This document shows positions 1 to 8,447 of a stretch of 64,000 nucleotides of DNA, in pieces. Origin of the DNA: Murdochiella vaginalis (GTDB lineage Bacteria > Bacillota > Clostridia > Tissierellales > Peptoniphilaceae). The notes under the pieces were generated by a model, which was given only the letters and a program-made list of their open reading frames with translations, was not told where the DNA came from and made no database searches. The stretch is from the NCBI RefSeq assembly GCF_900119705.1, contig NZ_LT632322.1, positions 1,550,001 through 1,614,000 of the forward strand, given 5' to 3'. The translations under genes and the position numbers were made by a program. Numbering within the stretch: position 1 is the first letter of the stretch; every line of letters begins with the position of its first letter.

Positions 1-159
1 GCCGATGGGCAAGGTGGGAAACGCGATCGCAAACATTTTGTTGGAATCGTCATTTTGTAGCCAGTACACCTGCGCACCGGTTTTTTCGTGCGAAAACTCT
101 TTATACGTCGTCTGTTCCTCGGCAATGCTCTCCGAGCGCAGCAAGCGAAAGTCATTCAT
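1..159 (-). CDS. M16C-family metallopeptidase (presequence protease-like), N-terminal 53 residues
   Basis: The reverse strand encodes 53 residues that run off the left edge of the window. The protein begins [16 protein letters not shown] and continues with [19 protein letters not shown], the N-terminal pattern of the insulinase-like M16C (PreP/Cym1) peptidases, in which a short lead strand precedes the zinc-site domain. The zinc motif HxxEH itself lies outside the window. The start is supported by GGAGG six bases upstream of the ATG. These enzymes degrade peptides in a closed chamber. The gene diverges from exonuclease III. The family call rests only on this short N-terminus. Confidence 0.7.
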   Translation of the reverse strand, partial: MNDFRLLRSESIAEEQTTYKEFSHEKTGAQVYWLQNDDSNKMFAIAFPTLPIG

Positions 160-283
160 AGAAGCCTCCAAGGGTCATCAGGGTTTGTACGCAATCCGAT
201 TTTATATGGTTTCATTATACCCGGTGTCCTCTTGCCCGGAAATGGGTTATCATGAAGGGCAAGTGAAACAGAAAGGAAACCTC

Positions 284-1045
284 ATGCTGAAACTCATGTC
301 TTGGAACGTAAACGGCCTGCGCGCCCAGGTGCGCAAGGGCTTTTTGGATAAGCTCGAAGAGCTGAATCCCGATATTCTCTGTATGCAGGAAATCAAGCTG
401 TCGGAAGGACAATTGACATTGGATCTTCCCGACTATGAACAATATTATAATTATGCAGAACGCAAAGGCTATTCCGGCACGGCAATATTCACGAAAAAAA
501 AGCCCCTCGACGTTCAGTACGGCATCGGTATGGCCGAACATGACGACGAGGGACGTGTCATTACGATGGAGTTTCCATCGTTTTATTTAGTTACGGTCTA
601 CACGCCGAATTCCAAGCGTGCCCTGGAGCGGCTGGATTACCGCCAGGTCTGGGAGGACGCCTTCCTGGCCTATCTGAAAAAGCTGGAAGAGAAGCATTCC
701 GTGGTGGTTTGCGGCGATTTAAATGTGGCGCATCAGGACATCGATTTAGCAAACCCGGCGACGAACCGAAAAAGTGCGGGATTTACCGATGAGGAGCGCG
801 CCAAATTTAATCAACTGCTGGATCACGGATTTATTGATACCTTCCGTTATTTTTATCCGGACCGCACCGAAGCTTATACCTGGTGGTCCAATTTTGCCAA
901 ATCCCGTGAGCGCAACATCGGTTGGCGCATCGACTACTTTTTGGTTTCGCAAGCGCTCGAAAAGCAACTGGTATCAGCCGCCATTCACGACGACGTCATG
1001 GGATCCGATCATTGCCCGGTCGAGCTGGTGCTCTCGCTCGCGTAA
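284..1045 (+). CDS. xth: Exodeoxyribonuclease III (AP endonuclease)
   Basis: A 253-residue protein of the ExoIII/ExoA branch of the endonuclease-exonuclease-phosphatase fold, which cuts DNA 5' of abasic sites and trims 3' ends in base-excision repair. Visible motifs are SWNVNGLRA at the N-terminus, MQEIKL with the metal-binding Glu near residue 36, GDLNVAH with the catalytic Asp and Asn near the middle, WRIDYFL, and GSDHCPV with the catalytic Asp-His at the C-terminus. All catalytic positions are present. The frame is open far upstream, but the ATG at 284 is chosen because it follows AAAGGAAA and gives the usual family length. It is monocistronic, convergent with the ABC permease gene after a 23-bp gap. 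Confidence 0.95.
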   Translation: MLKLMSWNVNGLRAQVRKGFLDKLEELNPDILCMQEIKLSEGQLTLDLPDYEQYYNYAERKGYSGTAIFTKKKPLDVQYGIGMAEHDDEGRVITMEFPSFYLVTVYTPNSKRALERLDYRQVWEDAFLAYLKKLEEKHSVVVCGDLNVAHQDIDLANPATNRKSAGFTDEERAKFNQLLDHGFIDTFRYFYPDRTEAYTWWSNFAKSRERNIGWRIDYFLVSQALEKQLVSAAIHDDVMGSDHCPVELVLSLA

Positions 1046-1068
1046 ACTTTCGCTCTGCCCATTCGACG

Positions 1069-1932
1069 CTAGCGGTCAATCTTTTTCCAGTAGGCTTGCG
1101 CTCTCCAAAGCAAGAAGACGATCGCCACAAGGAAAAATACGATCAGCAGGATCGGTGTGCCCGTGTGATAAAGCGGCTCTCCTGCGCCCGCTTCCATGAG
1201 AAAAGTACTCACCGGCTCTAAAAAAGCATCCAGCCGCGCCACTGTCTTTGGATGAAACAGCTGGAACGTGTTCACGTCCACGTACCAAGTGGAGAACCTC
1301 GTAACCAGCGAGCCCAACTGGTCAAAAGCAAAAAAGGCAACGAGGAAAGATACGACGCGAAGCGCAAACTTTCCCCGGCGAAGAACGCCGCGCGAATAGA
1401 GCACTTCTGTCCAGCCCAACGCCCAAAAAACAAGAGCAAGGACGAAGGTCCAGTGCAAGACGAAGAGCAAACAGCGCACGGCAGTCATCCCGGTGAGAAA
1501 CACAAAAGGCACATTCACGGGATGATAGTTCTCCGCTAACGCTGTAAACGGCTGGAAGCCAAACGGAAAGCCTTCCTCTTCCAACGGGAAGAGAATAAGA
1601 AGAAAGCGCATCATGAGAAACGACAGTCCGAAGGAAACCATGAAATTAAGCCATTTCGCGACCATTAGTTTCCATGGAGCAAGCGGAGTGAGGAACGTCA
1701 GCAAACCGGATGGCCGGGAAAGTTCTTGACTGACGTTCACAATGACGTAAATCACCGAAGCGGCGACAAAAGCCAACGCGATGAAAATCGGTAAAAGAAG
1801 GGGCACCGTGTAGAGAAGTTCCGGATGCATAATCATGTGCCGTACCGTCAGCCAATAAATGGCCCCGCCAAGAACGAGCGTCAAAAAGAACGGCAGGCTA
1901 CGCATAAATTCATATCGAAATCGTTTGATCAT
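1069..1932 (-). CDS. ABC-2 type transporter permease subunit (distal)
   Basis: A 287-residue integral membrane protein with about six hydrophobic segments. The first follows a short basic start (MIKRFRYEFMR) and the last ends before RAQAYWKKIDR. The pattern fits ABC-2 permeases. It starts one base after the stop of the upstream permease gene and belongs to the operon 3892 to 1069 that also encodes the ATPase. The two permeases differ in sequence, which suggests a heterodimeric exporter. The substrate is unknown. Permeases of this shape paired with a YtrB/EcsA-like ATPase often serve in stress or peptide export, but nothing here fixes the cargo. Confidence 0.8.
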   Translation of the reverse strand: MIKRFRYEFMRSLPFFLTLVLGGAIYWLTVRHMIMHPELLYTVPLLLPIFIALAFVAASVIYVIVNVSQELSRPSGLLTFLTPLAPWKLMVAKWLNFMVSFGLSFLMMRFLLILFPLEEEGFPFGFQPFTALAENYHPVNVPFVFLTGMTAVRCLLFVLHWTFVLALVFWALGWTEVLYSRGVLRRGKFALRVVSFLVAFFAFDQLGSLVTRFSTWYVDVNTFQLFHPKTVARLDAFLEPVSTFLMEAGAGEPLYHTGTPILLIVFFLVAIVFLLWRAQAYWKKIDR

Positions 1933-1933
1933 G

Positions 1934-2782
1934 TTACACCTCCCAGTCCAGGCGATCTTCCACTAAGATAACCGAAAGAATCCACTGTAACATACTGAGA
2001 AGAATCATCCCCACCAAAACAGGCACAGACAGCACGGTCTGTCCCGCTTCCGTCATGGTCAGCGGCCATAACAGTAAATTGCCGTCAAAGGTAGGATTTC
2101 CCGCCAAAACCAAGGATCGGCTGACAACACCGTTCAGCACGTCCAACACCAAGGGCCAGCGAAAGAGAAGGCGCATGGCAAAAGAATACAACAGCGTCCA
2201 TATGCCCATCGTCAAAAGAAAGGTGATCAGATTCGCAGCGGAACGCGGAAGGCGCTTACCCAGCGTCGTGATCTGCCCCAGACGGCGGAAGAAAAGTTGT
2301 AAAAACATGACCAATGTAATGGTAAAGAATAACTGTACCACCACCGCCGGAACGAAGGACGCCAACGGATAATGAAAATTCTCCCACAGCATCGCTTTGT
2401 TAGGCAATTGCCCCGTACGTAAAAAGGAGTCCAGAAAGGTGCATAGCAAGGCACAAAGGCCATATAAAGCCGCACTCACCAGCAGACTTACCAGCACAGC
2501 CAGAAGCGGTTTTCGTTCCTGTTCCGGAAGCAAATGGCCGAAGCGGTCATCAAAAACCAGCAATACGGAGCGAAAAAGCTCCAGAAAAAAGGCTGCGAAG
2601 AGAACAAACCGGGCTAAGAAGACGGGAACCGCATCGGTGATATCATTCATTTCCGGCATTTCGTTCTTCTGCAAGAGCGGAAGAAGGATGGAGGCGAGCA
2701 GAATCAGGACGACGGCTCCGAGAATCAGCCCCCAGCGAGCCGGCCCCGTGCGGCGGCGCAAAAGAGAGTAATAATACTTCAT
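1934..2782 (-). CDS. ABC-2 type transporter permease subunit (proximal)
   Basis: A 282-residue membrane protein with a basic N-terminus (MKYYYSLLRRRTG) and six or so strongly hydrophobic segments, the first at roughly residues 18-38. It follows the ATPase gene after a 9-bp gap and is nearly fused to the next permease gene, so the three are very probably co-translated. No substrate-binding or catalytic motif is visible. It is named a permease from its topology and from its position next to an ABC ATPase. Function beyond transport is not shown. Confidence 0.8.
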   Translation of the reverse strand: MKYYYSLLRRRTGPARWGLILGAVVLILLASILLPLLQKNEMPEMNDITDAVPVFLARFVLFAAFFLELFRSVLLVFDDRFGHLLPEQERKPLLAVLVSLLVSAALYGLCALLCTFLDSFLRTGQLPNKAMLWENFHYPLASFVPAVVVQLFFTITLVMFLQLFFRRLGQITTLGKRLPRSAANLITFLLTMGIWTLLYSFAMRLLFRWPLVLDVLNGVVSRSLVLAGNPTFDGNLLLWPLTMTEAGQTVLSVPVLVGMILLSMLQWILSVILVEDRLDWEV

Positions 2783-2791
2783 CTTTTCCTC

Positions 2792-3892
2792 CTATCCGAA
2801 AATCGAGCGATAGACATGATCTAAATCCGCCTGCTCTTCTTGGCGAATCTCTTCGGCAACGCCGTAGCGAGCTATCGTTCCTTCGCGCAGGAAACAAACT
2901 TCATCAAATATACGTTCCAGATCACGCACCTGATGCGTGGTGATCAGCATTGTTGCTTCATCCCCAAGCGCTTCCACTAAAATGTCGAGAATTTCATCAC
3001 GAACAACGGGATCCACTCCGCCAAGCGGCTCATCCAGAAGATAGAGGCGTGCGCGGCGGCTCATGACCAGCGCCACAGCGAGACGATCCCGATAACCTTT
3101 GGACATTTTCCCGACCTTCGTGCCTTTCGGCAACTGGAAGCGTTCCGAAAGTTCTTCAAAGCGATCCCGATCAAAATCCATAAAAAATGTCTCGTAGTAT
3201 TTTCGTGCCGCTTCTACGGTCATTTCCTGCCCTAAGAAAAGCGTATCCGGAAGATAGGACACCATGCTCTTCGTCTCGGTTCCCGGCGTGATGCCGTCTA
3301 TTTCGACCCGGCCCGCATTGGGATGCGCTAAGCCGGCCAAAATACGCAACAGCGTCGTTTTCCCGGATCCGTTCGGGCCCAACAATCCCAGCACATGGCC
3401 GTTAAACAGGGCGAGATTGATATCGTTAAGAACCGTCTTTTTCGCAATCTTTTTATATAAATGAGAAATCAACACCACCGGACGATCTTCTTCTGTTGCC
3501 GGCTCCGCATCGGTTTCCACAGAGACTTCTGTCGTTTCCTCGATAGCCGACTCCGGAACAGAAATAAGGACTTCCTCCTCTTGTTCATACGTGGTGGGCA
3601 TTTCTTCCGATTCCGACAGTTCCGACGGTTCCGGCGGTTCCGGCATGATCCATGGACGTGTACGGAAGGTTTGCTGCGATTCTTCTTCGCTCGGTGCTTC
3701 AAGCGGGGCCGCTTCCCCTTCTTCCGCAGCCGTTTCGCTGGGCTCTTCCGGCGTTTCCTCCGCCATCGCATCGCCTTGTTCTTGTGTCGGTTGTTCCTCC
3801 GTGATGTCGTCGGACGGCAAAACGGGCGCGTCGTCCGCTTGGATGCCCTCCAGCATTTCCGCTATGGTCATCACGTGTTTCTTTTCACTCAT
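2792..3892 (-). CDS. ABC transporter ATP-binding protein with long acidic N-terminal extension
   Basis: A 366-residue protein in two parts. Residues 1 to about 138 are acidic and low in complexity, rich in Glu, Pro, Ser and Thr, and probably disordered. The rest is a complete ABC ATPase with Walker A GPNGSGKTT, a signature of the KGYRDR type in place of LSGGQ, Walker B LYLLDEPLGGVD, and an H-loop in TTHQVRD. Such signatures occur in YtrB/EcsA-type exporters. The ATG at 3892 has GAGGAGG upstream and overlaps the stop of the helicase-nuclease gene by 8 bp; a start 10 codons further up lacks such a site. The acidic arm is unusual for this family, and a docking or regulatory role is a guess. Confidence 0.9.
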   Translation of the reverse strand: MSEKKHVMTIAEMLEGIQADDAPVLPSDDITEEQPTQEQGDAMAEETPEEPSETAAEEGEAAPLEAPSEEESQQTFRTRPWIMPEPPEPSELSESEEMPTTYEQEEEVLISVPESAIEETTEVSVETDAEPATEEDRPVVLISHLYKKIAKKTVLNDINLALFNGHVLGLLGPNGSGKTTLLRILAGLAHPNAGRVEIDGITPGTETKSMVSYLPDTLFLGQEMTVEAARKYYETFFMDFDRDRFEELSERFQLPKGTKVGKMSKGYRDRLAVALVMSRRARLYLLDEPLGGVDPVVRDEILDILVEALGDEATMLITTHQVRDLERIFDEVCFLREGTIARYGVAEEIRQEEQADLDHVYRSIFG

Positions 3893-6677
3893 GCGATTCC
3901 TCCTCTCGTGGGCAACATGCACGCATCGGGCAAATTCTGCAATGCGTTAAATTCGGGGTTGGGGCCGAAAAAGCGCCCTGTTCAATGGCGGCGACCGTTT
4001 GTCGAATTCCCTGCAAGAACGGCTCTCGTTCTTCTTGAGGAAAAAAGAATTCTTCGCTGGGATGCTCCGTATCCTCTACGTCTGTATAATAGAGCATCTG
4101 CCGTGATATCTCGTCCGCAGGGTCTTGGTTTGCCGCATTGTCTACTGTCGGTGAGAGCAGACAGCGATAAAAGCGCAACTGATCGCGATAGACCGCCTGC
4201 TGTTCCGGCGCAGGGCGCGCCGTCTTGAAATCCACGATGCTGTTTCCATCTTCTAAAAGGAGATCAATTTTCCCCTCCAGCAGGTGCTCATCCAAAACGG
4301 CATAGACTTCGCGTTCGGTAGCCGTAATCTGTGTCGGCGAAAACGGCTGCGCCCGATGAAGCGCAATAACCTGCTCCTCGGCACGCGCAAGGTCGTCGGC
4401 GCACAATGCCGCGCCGGAACGAACCATGCCATCACGGACTAATTGTACCATGGAGAGGACCCATTCATCCGACGGTTTTTCCCCCTCAGCATGCAAAAAT
4501 CGATAGTAGCGTTCTAAACACGCATGCACGAGTGTGCCGAAATCTGCCGCACGGCTCGGCTTCCTCGGCATGCGCAATTTTTGCAGAAAATAATATTGTC
4601 GAGGGCAACGGCGATAGGCGGCAATGTCCCCGGTAAACGTATAGCGATGACTGACCGGTACGGGCTCTGCGGGAAAAAATACACAGGCTTGCACGGTGGA
4701 GGCGCTGAGGGCAGGATCATCTTTTCCGTGGCGCACCCCGGTTTCCACCAATAGGGATTTTGCCCTTGTGCGCGCCGTGTACATCAAGCGCGCATGGTCC
4801 ATCCCCTCGGCGACGCCCGCAGAGAGTGGTGTTCCCAGCGCAGGAGAACGCGTCAGACAGGATATCCCGCTGCGCGAGGAAAACGCACGTCGCGGCGGGG
4901 ATTCCACTAAAAACACCGCCGAATATTCCAAGCCCTTCGCCTGGTGTATCGTAAACATCGGGAGGGCTCCCGGCAAATCCGCCTCCTGCTCTTCCCGCAC
5001 AGCAGCCTGTTTAGTGCGCTCCAGAAGAGACAGCCATTGACCGAATAGGATCGCGCTTTGCGAAACGATATTGTCACGCGTTAAAACGCTCTGCGCCTGG
5101 GGGTCCACCGCAAGCATCTCCAACAGGTCCGTCAAAACGTTGCGTATTGCGCTAAGATGCGCCTCCGCAGACTCTTCGCCGGACAGAGCTTTTCGGATGA
5201 GGGCGCTAAACGGCGAATGCCCTAAAAGTTCATAACACAGGTCCAGAAACACCATGGTCTCGCCTTGCGCAAGACGGCCGGCAACATCGCGTGCAAACTC
5301 TTCCTGCGCGGCAAAATCGCGCTTGGGAAGGGTCAAGGCATACGTGACGAACGGATCCAAAACGGAACGGGAAAGCAATCCTTCCTCGATCGCGCGCTTT
5401 AAAAACGGGCGAAAGATAATCGTAAGGGTCCCCACAAAACGGCGAACATCACGGTCCGCCATCAGCGTCCCGCCTCGCGGCATATTGAGCGGAATCCCAC
5501 GTTGACGCAGCGTCCTGGCCAAGGTCATCATGGCTGCAGAACGCACCGAAAAAGAAAGAATCGCCATGTCTTGATACGGCAAGCCCTGCGCATGCAGCGT
5601 CAACACGGAGTCGGCCACCCGTTCGGCCCATACGGATTCGTCGGCGCAAAAAAGCTGCTGCACAGCCGCCGCATGCCGACGCGTCCGATCCGCCGGAAGC
5701 AGATTCTTTTCTTCCCGCAAAAGACCGCCGGGCGCGGCGGAAGCCATCTTGGCAATATCCCGGCGAAACGCATTTTCTGCAGTGTCCAGAATCGTGCCGT
5801 CACTGCGATAATTTTCATCCAGGCGAATGACGGTCGTGTTTTCATATCGCTCCGCGAAAGACAATAAGTTGTGCACGCTCGCCCCGCGGAAACGATAGAG
5901 GCTTTGGTCCCCATCCCCCACAACGCAGAGATTTCCGCTTTTTTGTTGCAACAGGCGTAATAGCTGCTCCTGGATGGGATTGGTGTCCTGGTATTCATCC
6001 ACCATCAAATAGCGGCATTTCTCTTGCTCCGCCGCCAATACGTCCGGGCATCGTTTCAAAATGAGGTATGCGCTGAAAAGCATTTCGCTAAAATCCGTCA
6101 CGTTATGTTGCATCAACAGCTGTCGATACCGGCGAAGTGCCTCTTTTGCAGCCGTCGTGGCCGCATTCCGAGGACGAAAATCCACAAAGCCTTCACGAAG
6201 CTGATCAAACAAGCGGCACCAGGCGCTGACGGCCCAAGGCTCTTCGGCGGACAATGGAATACCGAGCATGGCAATATCGGGAATGTCGCACAGCAAGGAG
6301 AGATGCGAGGCAACAAGAGCCTGTTTTGCCATGTCGTTTAACAGCCTCACGCCGGGAGCAAAGCCTGCCCGCTCCGCCGCTCTTTCCACGATGGCTCCCG
6401 CCAAATGATGAAAATTCCCGACGTGCACTTTTCCCGCATCCTGCGCACGCCCGCTGGAAGACAACAACCGTGACAGGCGCACGATCACTTCCTGTGTGGC
6501 TTTGCGCGTAAACGTCGTTACGGTGATGTTTTCCGGTGCGACGTCTTTTTCCTCTATTAAATACGCCGTTCGCCGCACCAGTGTCCGGGTCTTTCCCGTT
6601 CCGGGGCCGGCAATAATCAGCACATGCCCTTCGGTTGTGCGGATCGCTTTTTTCTGTTTTTCATTCATGCTCTCCAT
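3885..6677 (-). CDS. UvrD-type DNA helicase fused to an Fe-S PD-(D/E)XK nuclease
   Basis: A 930-residue protein. The N-terminal two thirds are an SF1A helicase with Walker A GPGTGKT at residues 24-30, TTFTRKA, Walker B in VDEYQDTNP, GDGDQSLYRFRGA, LDENYRS, a KGLEYSAVF motif V and a YTARTRAK motif VI. Residues of about 690-930 form a RecB/AddB-like nuclease with LVHACLERYY, an Asp in LEGKIDLLL, the DFK of IVDFKTA and QLRFYR. A Cys in YRRCPRQYY and a C-terminal cluster HCRICPMRACC match the four cysteines that bind a 4Fe-4S cluster in AddB and Cas4. The likely role is double-strand-break end processing or repair. It heads an operon with the ABC exporter, overlapping the ATPase gene by 8 bp. GGGAGG stands 9 bases before the ATG. 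Confidence 0.88.
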   Translation of the reverse strand: MESMNEKQKKAIRTTEGHVLIIAGPGTGKTRTLVRRTAYLIEEKDVAPENITVTTFTRKATQEVIVRLSRLLSSSGRAQDAGKVHVGNFHHLAGAIVERAAERAGFAPGVRLLNDMAKQALVASHLSLLCDIPDIAMLGIPLSAEEPWAVSAWCRLFDQLREGFVDFRPRNAATTAAKEALRRYRQLLMQHNVTDFSEMLFSAYLILKRCPDVLAAEQEKCRYLMVDEYQDTNPIQEQLLRLLQQKSGNLCVVGDGDQSLYRFRGASVHNLLSFAERYENTTVIRLDENYRSDGTILDTAENAFRRDIAKMASAAPGGLLREEKNLLPADRTRRHAAAVQQLFCADESVWAERVADSVLTLHAQGLPYQDMAILSFSVRSAAMMTLARTLRQRGIPLNMPRGGTLMADRDVRRFVGTLTIIFRPFLKRAIEEGLLSRSVLDPFVTYALTLPKRDFAAQEEFARDVAGRLAQGETMVFLDLCYELLGHSPFSALIRKALSGEESAEAHLSAIRNVLTDLLEMLAVDPQAQSVLTRDNIVSQSAILFGQWLSLLERTKQAAVREEQEADLPGALPMFTIHQAKGLEYSAVFLVESPPRRAFSSRSGISCLTRSPALGTPLSAGVAEGMDHARLMYTARTRAKSLLVETGVRHGKDDPALSASTVQACVFFPAEPVPVSHRYTFTGDIAAYRRCPRQYYFLQKLRMPRKPSRAADFGTLVHACLERYYRFLHAEGEKPSDEWVLSMVQLVRDGMVRSGAALCADDLARAEEQVIALHRAQPFSPTQITATEREVYAVLDEHLLEGKIDLLLEDGNSIVDFKTARPAPEQQAVYRDQLRFYRCLLSPTVDNAANQDPADEISRQMLYYTDVEDTEHPSEEFFFPQEEREPFLQGIRQTVAAIEQGAFSAPTPNLTHCRICPMRACCPREEESHE

Positions 6678-6770
6678 TGCTTCCGCCCTCCCGGTTCCAT
6701 TTTAACAAAAGAACGCTACGAACGGCGCCTGTATGCAGCCATACGTCCGACATGTCTTCACCCGTTTTTC

Positions 6771-6800
6771 TTGTTCGATGTTCACTCCGTGTGATATCAT
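6771..6800 (+). promoter_or_regulatory. Probable sigma-A promoter of the polysaccharide deacetylase gene
   Basis: TTGTTC at 6771-6776 and TATCAT at 6795-6800 are 18 bases apart, and the deacetylase start codon follows 23 bases after the -10 box. The match is fair, not perfect, and there is no experimental support. Confidence 0.45.
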
Positions 6801-6823
6801 ACGAGCAAATAAAGGAGGTCATT

Positions 6824-8206
6824 ATGTTAGACGAGAATAACAACGTGCAAACGTCCAGCGAATCCGCCTCGAATGAACCGAATGAAGAAAAACCGATACG
6901 AGAAACGTTGCACGAAGATGTTACAAACGAAGAAATGACGGCCGAAGAGGAGACTTCTCAAGAAGATCCATCTGCCGAAAGCACGGCCGAAGAAAAGACG
7001 CCGCAAGAAGCGCCATCTGTAGAAGATGCGACCGAAATATTGTCCGGCGAAGAGACGTGGACCGAAAATAGAGCAACCGAAGCAAAGATAGTCCGAGAGA
7101 CGTTGAGGGAAGAGAGAAAAGCGAGTTTCGACACGCACACACATAGACACCACAGCCATTCCAAACCGGATTTGCAACAACGTCGAATTCGTCGCCATCG
7201 GCGACAAGAACGTCGCATGGTTCTGAAAGCGGTTTTCCTATTGGTGCTTTTAGTGACCGCCTTTGGCTTGCTTACTGCTCTGTGGAATCGCTTCCAATCT
7301 GCACAACCTGCATCGAGCACGGAAACTCCTCAATCCTCCGGTGCGGCTGTCGCAACCAATACCCCATCGGCATCCGCCACAGCATCAAAGGAAGGAAGCA
7401 GTCTTGCCGAATCCTCCTCCGAAACGCCCTCTGTGTTTGCCGGTACGGCGCAGCCCAACGCGAATACGACTGAGGTCAAACAAAATGCCGGCGGCACCGG
7501 GTCCAACCACAACACGGCTGCTGCAGTATATGCCTACAAGACCGCCGATGTGAATGACGCGATGTTTGACGGCAAAACCATTTTTTCGGAAAAGCTGGCC
7601 TTCCTCACCTTTGATGATGGCGTCGATCCGAACTCTACGCCACTTCTTTTGGATACCCTCAAGAAACTCGGCGTGCCGGCGACATTTTTTATGGTCGGTC
7701 AATCGTTTACGGAAAAAAATAAGCTCCTTTTGGAACGGACAATGGCGGAAGGACATGCTCTGGCATTTCATTCCTTCGACCATGAATACAGCAAATTGTA
7801 TCCCGGACGCGTTGGAGATTCGACCGAAATCCTAGCGCAGTATCACAAAACAAAGGAAGCGCTGCAAAAGTTGCTGGGAAAAGAAGTCGATCCCAAGGTT
7901 TGGCGCTATCCGGGCGGCCATATGTCTTGGAAGGGACTAAAGGAAGCGGATGCCCTGCTGAAAAAAGAAGGTGTGCAATGGATTGATTGGAATTGCCTGA
8001 ACGGCGATGCCGAGGGATCCACTTCGCCGGAATCCACAGAAGGACAGGTCAAGCGCATTCTGGAAACGTGGGAAGCCTATGGCAAACCGAGCGTCATCAC
8101 GATTTTGATGCACGATACGGGGGCCAAAACACTTACGCGCAATTCCGTTCCATCCATTGTAAAAGCATTGCAGGAGCAGGGATTTTCCTTCGGCGTGCTG
8201 GAATAA
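6824..8206 (+). CDS. Membrane-anchored polysaccharide deacetylase (NodB/CE4 domain)
   Basis: A 460-residue protein. Residues 1-100 are an acidic, Glu/Thr-rich cytoplasmic arm, followed by a His- and Arg-rich stretch, a membrane segment at about 132-154, a Ser/Thr/Ala-rich linker to about 245, and a CE4 deacetylase domain. Its motifs are TFDDG with the catalytic and metal Asp (264-265), HSFDH with the two metal His (316 and 320), RYPGG, a WIDWN motif and LMHD with the catalytic His. All active-site positions are intact. Such enzymes remove acetyl groups from peptidoglycan or other surface glycans outside the cell. AAGGAGG lies 7 bases before the ATG. The long acidic cytoplasmic arm resembles in composition that of the nearby ABC ATPase. 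Confidence 0.88.
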   Translation: MLDENNNVQTSSESASNEPNEEKPIRETLHEDVTNEEMTAEEETSQEDPSAESTAEEKTPQEAPSVEDATEILSGEETWTENRATEAKIVRETLREERKASFDTHTHRHHSHSKPDLQQRRIRRHRRQERRMVLKAVFLLVLLVTAFGLLTALWNRFQSAQPASSTETPQSSGAAVATNTPSASATASKEGSSLAESSSETPSVFAGTAQPNANTTEVKQNAGGTGSNHNTAAAVYAYKTADVNDAMFDGKTIFSEKLAFLTFDDGVDPNSTPLLLDTLKKLGVPATFFMVGQSFTEKNKLLLERTMAEGHALAFHSFDHEYSKLYPGRVGDSTEILAQYHKTKEALQKLLGKEVDPKVWRYPGGHMSWKGLKEADALLKKEGVQWIDWNCLNGDAEGSTSPESTEGQVKRILETWEAYGKPSVITILMHDTGAKTLTRNSVPSIVKALQEQGFSFGVLE

Positions 8207-8263
8207 GGCCGGATGGAGCGAGTCCATCTCGTTATAACTTGTCGACGTCCACTTTAATGAAAG

Positions 8264-8315
8264 AACAATCCGCTACAACGTCATCCGAATTGCGTTATAG
8301 CGGATTGTTTTTTTC
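8264..8315 (+). terminator. Rho-independent terminator after the deacetylase gene
   Basis: A 17-bp stem with one mismatch (8264-8280 pairing with the arm that ends at 8309), a loop of about a dozen bases, then a T-run at 8308-8314. It ends the deacetylase transcript and separates it from the queT promoter that begins just downstream. Confidence 0.85.
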
Positions 8316-8344
8316 TTGAAGGATCGATGGAAGAACGTTACAAT
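8316..8344 (+). promoter_or_regulatory. Sigma-A promoter of queT
   Basis: TTGAAG at 8316-8321, a 17-base spacer and TACAAT at 8339-8344. Transcription would begin near 8351, just before the preQ1 aptamer, which supports the assignment. Confidence 0.75.
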
Positions 8345-8353
8345 ACAAGCTAC

Positions 8354-8385
8354 AGTGTTTCTTGGCACCCACTCTAAAAATCAAG
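8354..8385 (+). ncRNA. PreQ1-I riboswitch aptamer
   Basis: The RNA has the layout of class I preQ1 aptamers. A short P1 stem AGTG (8354-8357) pairs with CACT (8370-8373). The loop carries CTTG (8361-8364), and an A-rich tail (CTAAAAATCAAG) ends in CAAG (8382-8385), which can pair with the loop CTTG to form the pseudoknot. It lies directly upstream of a queT-family gene, the classic target. Binding of preQ1 would be expected to stabilise the pseudoknot and favour the terminator at 8388-8410, shutting off uptake when the precursor is plentiful. The aptamer is recognised by eye, not by a covariance model. Confidence 0.82.
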
Positions 8386-8387
8386 AT

Positions 8388-8410
8388 GGTGTCGTTTTGA
8401 CGCCTTTTTT
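8388..8410 (+). terminator. Riboswitch expression-platform terminator
   Basis: GGTGTC (8388-8393) pairs with GACGCC (8399-8404) around a GTTTT loop, followed by six T residues. It sits three bases after the preQ1 pseudoknot and before queT, so it is the likely regulated terminator. Confidence 0.8.
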
Positions 8411-8447
8411 GTTGCCATGAACACTCCATACTTTTAAGGAGGTTCAC

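Noticed and set aside
3461-4228. Long forward open frame of 255 codons opposite the ABC ATPase and helicase genes
   Set aside because: It lies antisense to two well-supported genes, has a composition dominated by Arg, Phe and Leu, no ribosome binding site and no recognisable domain.
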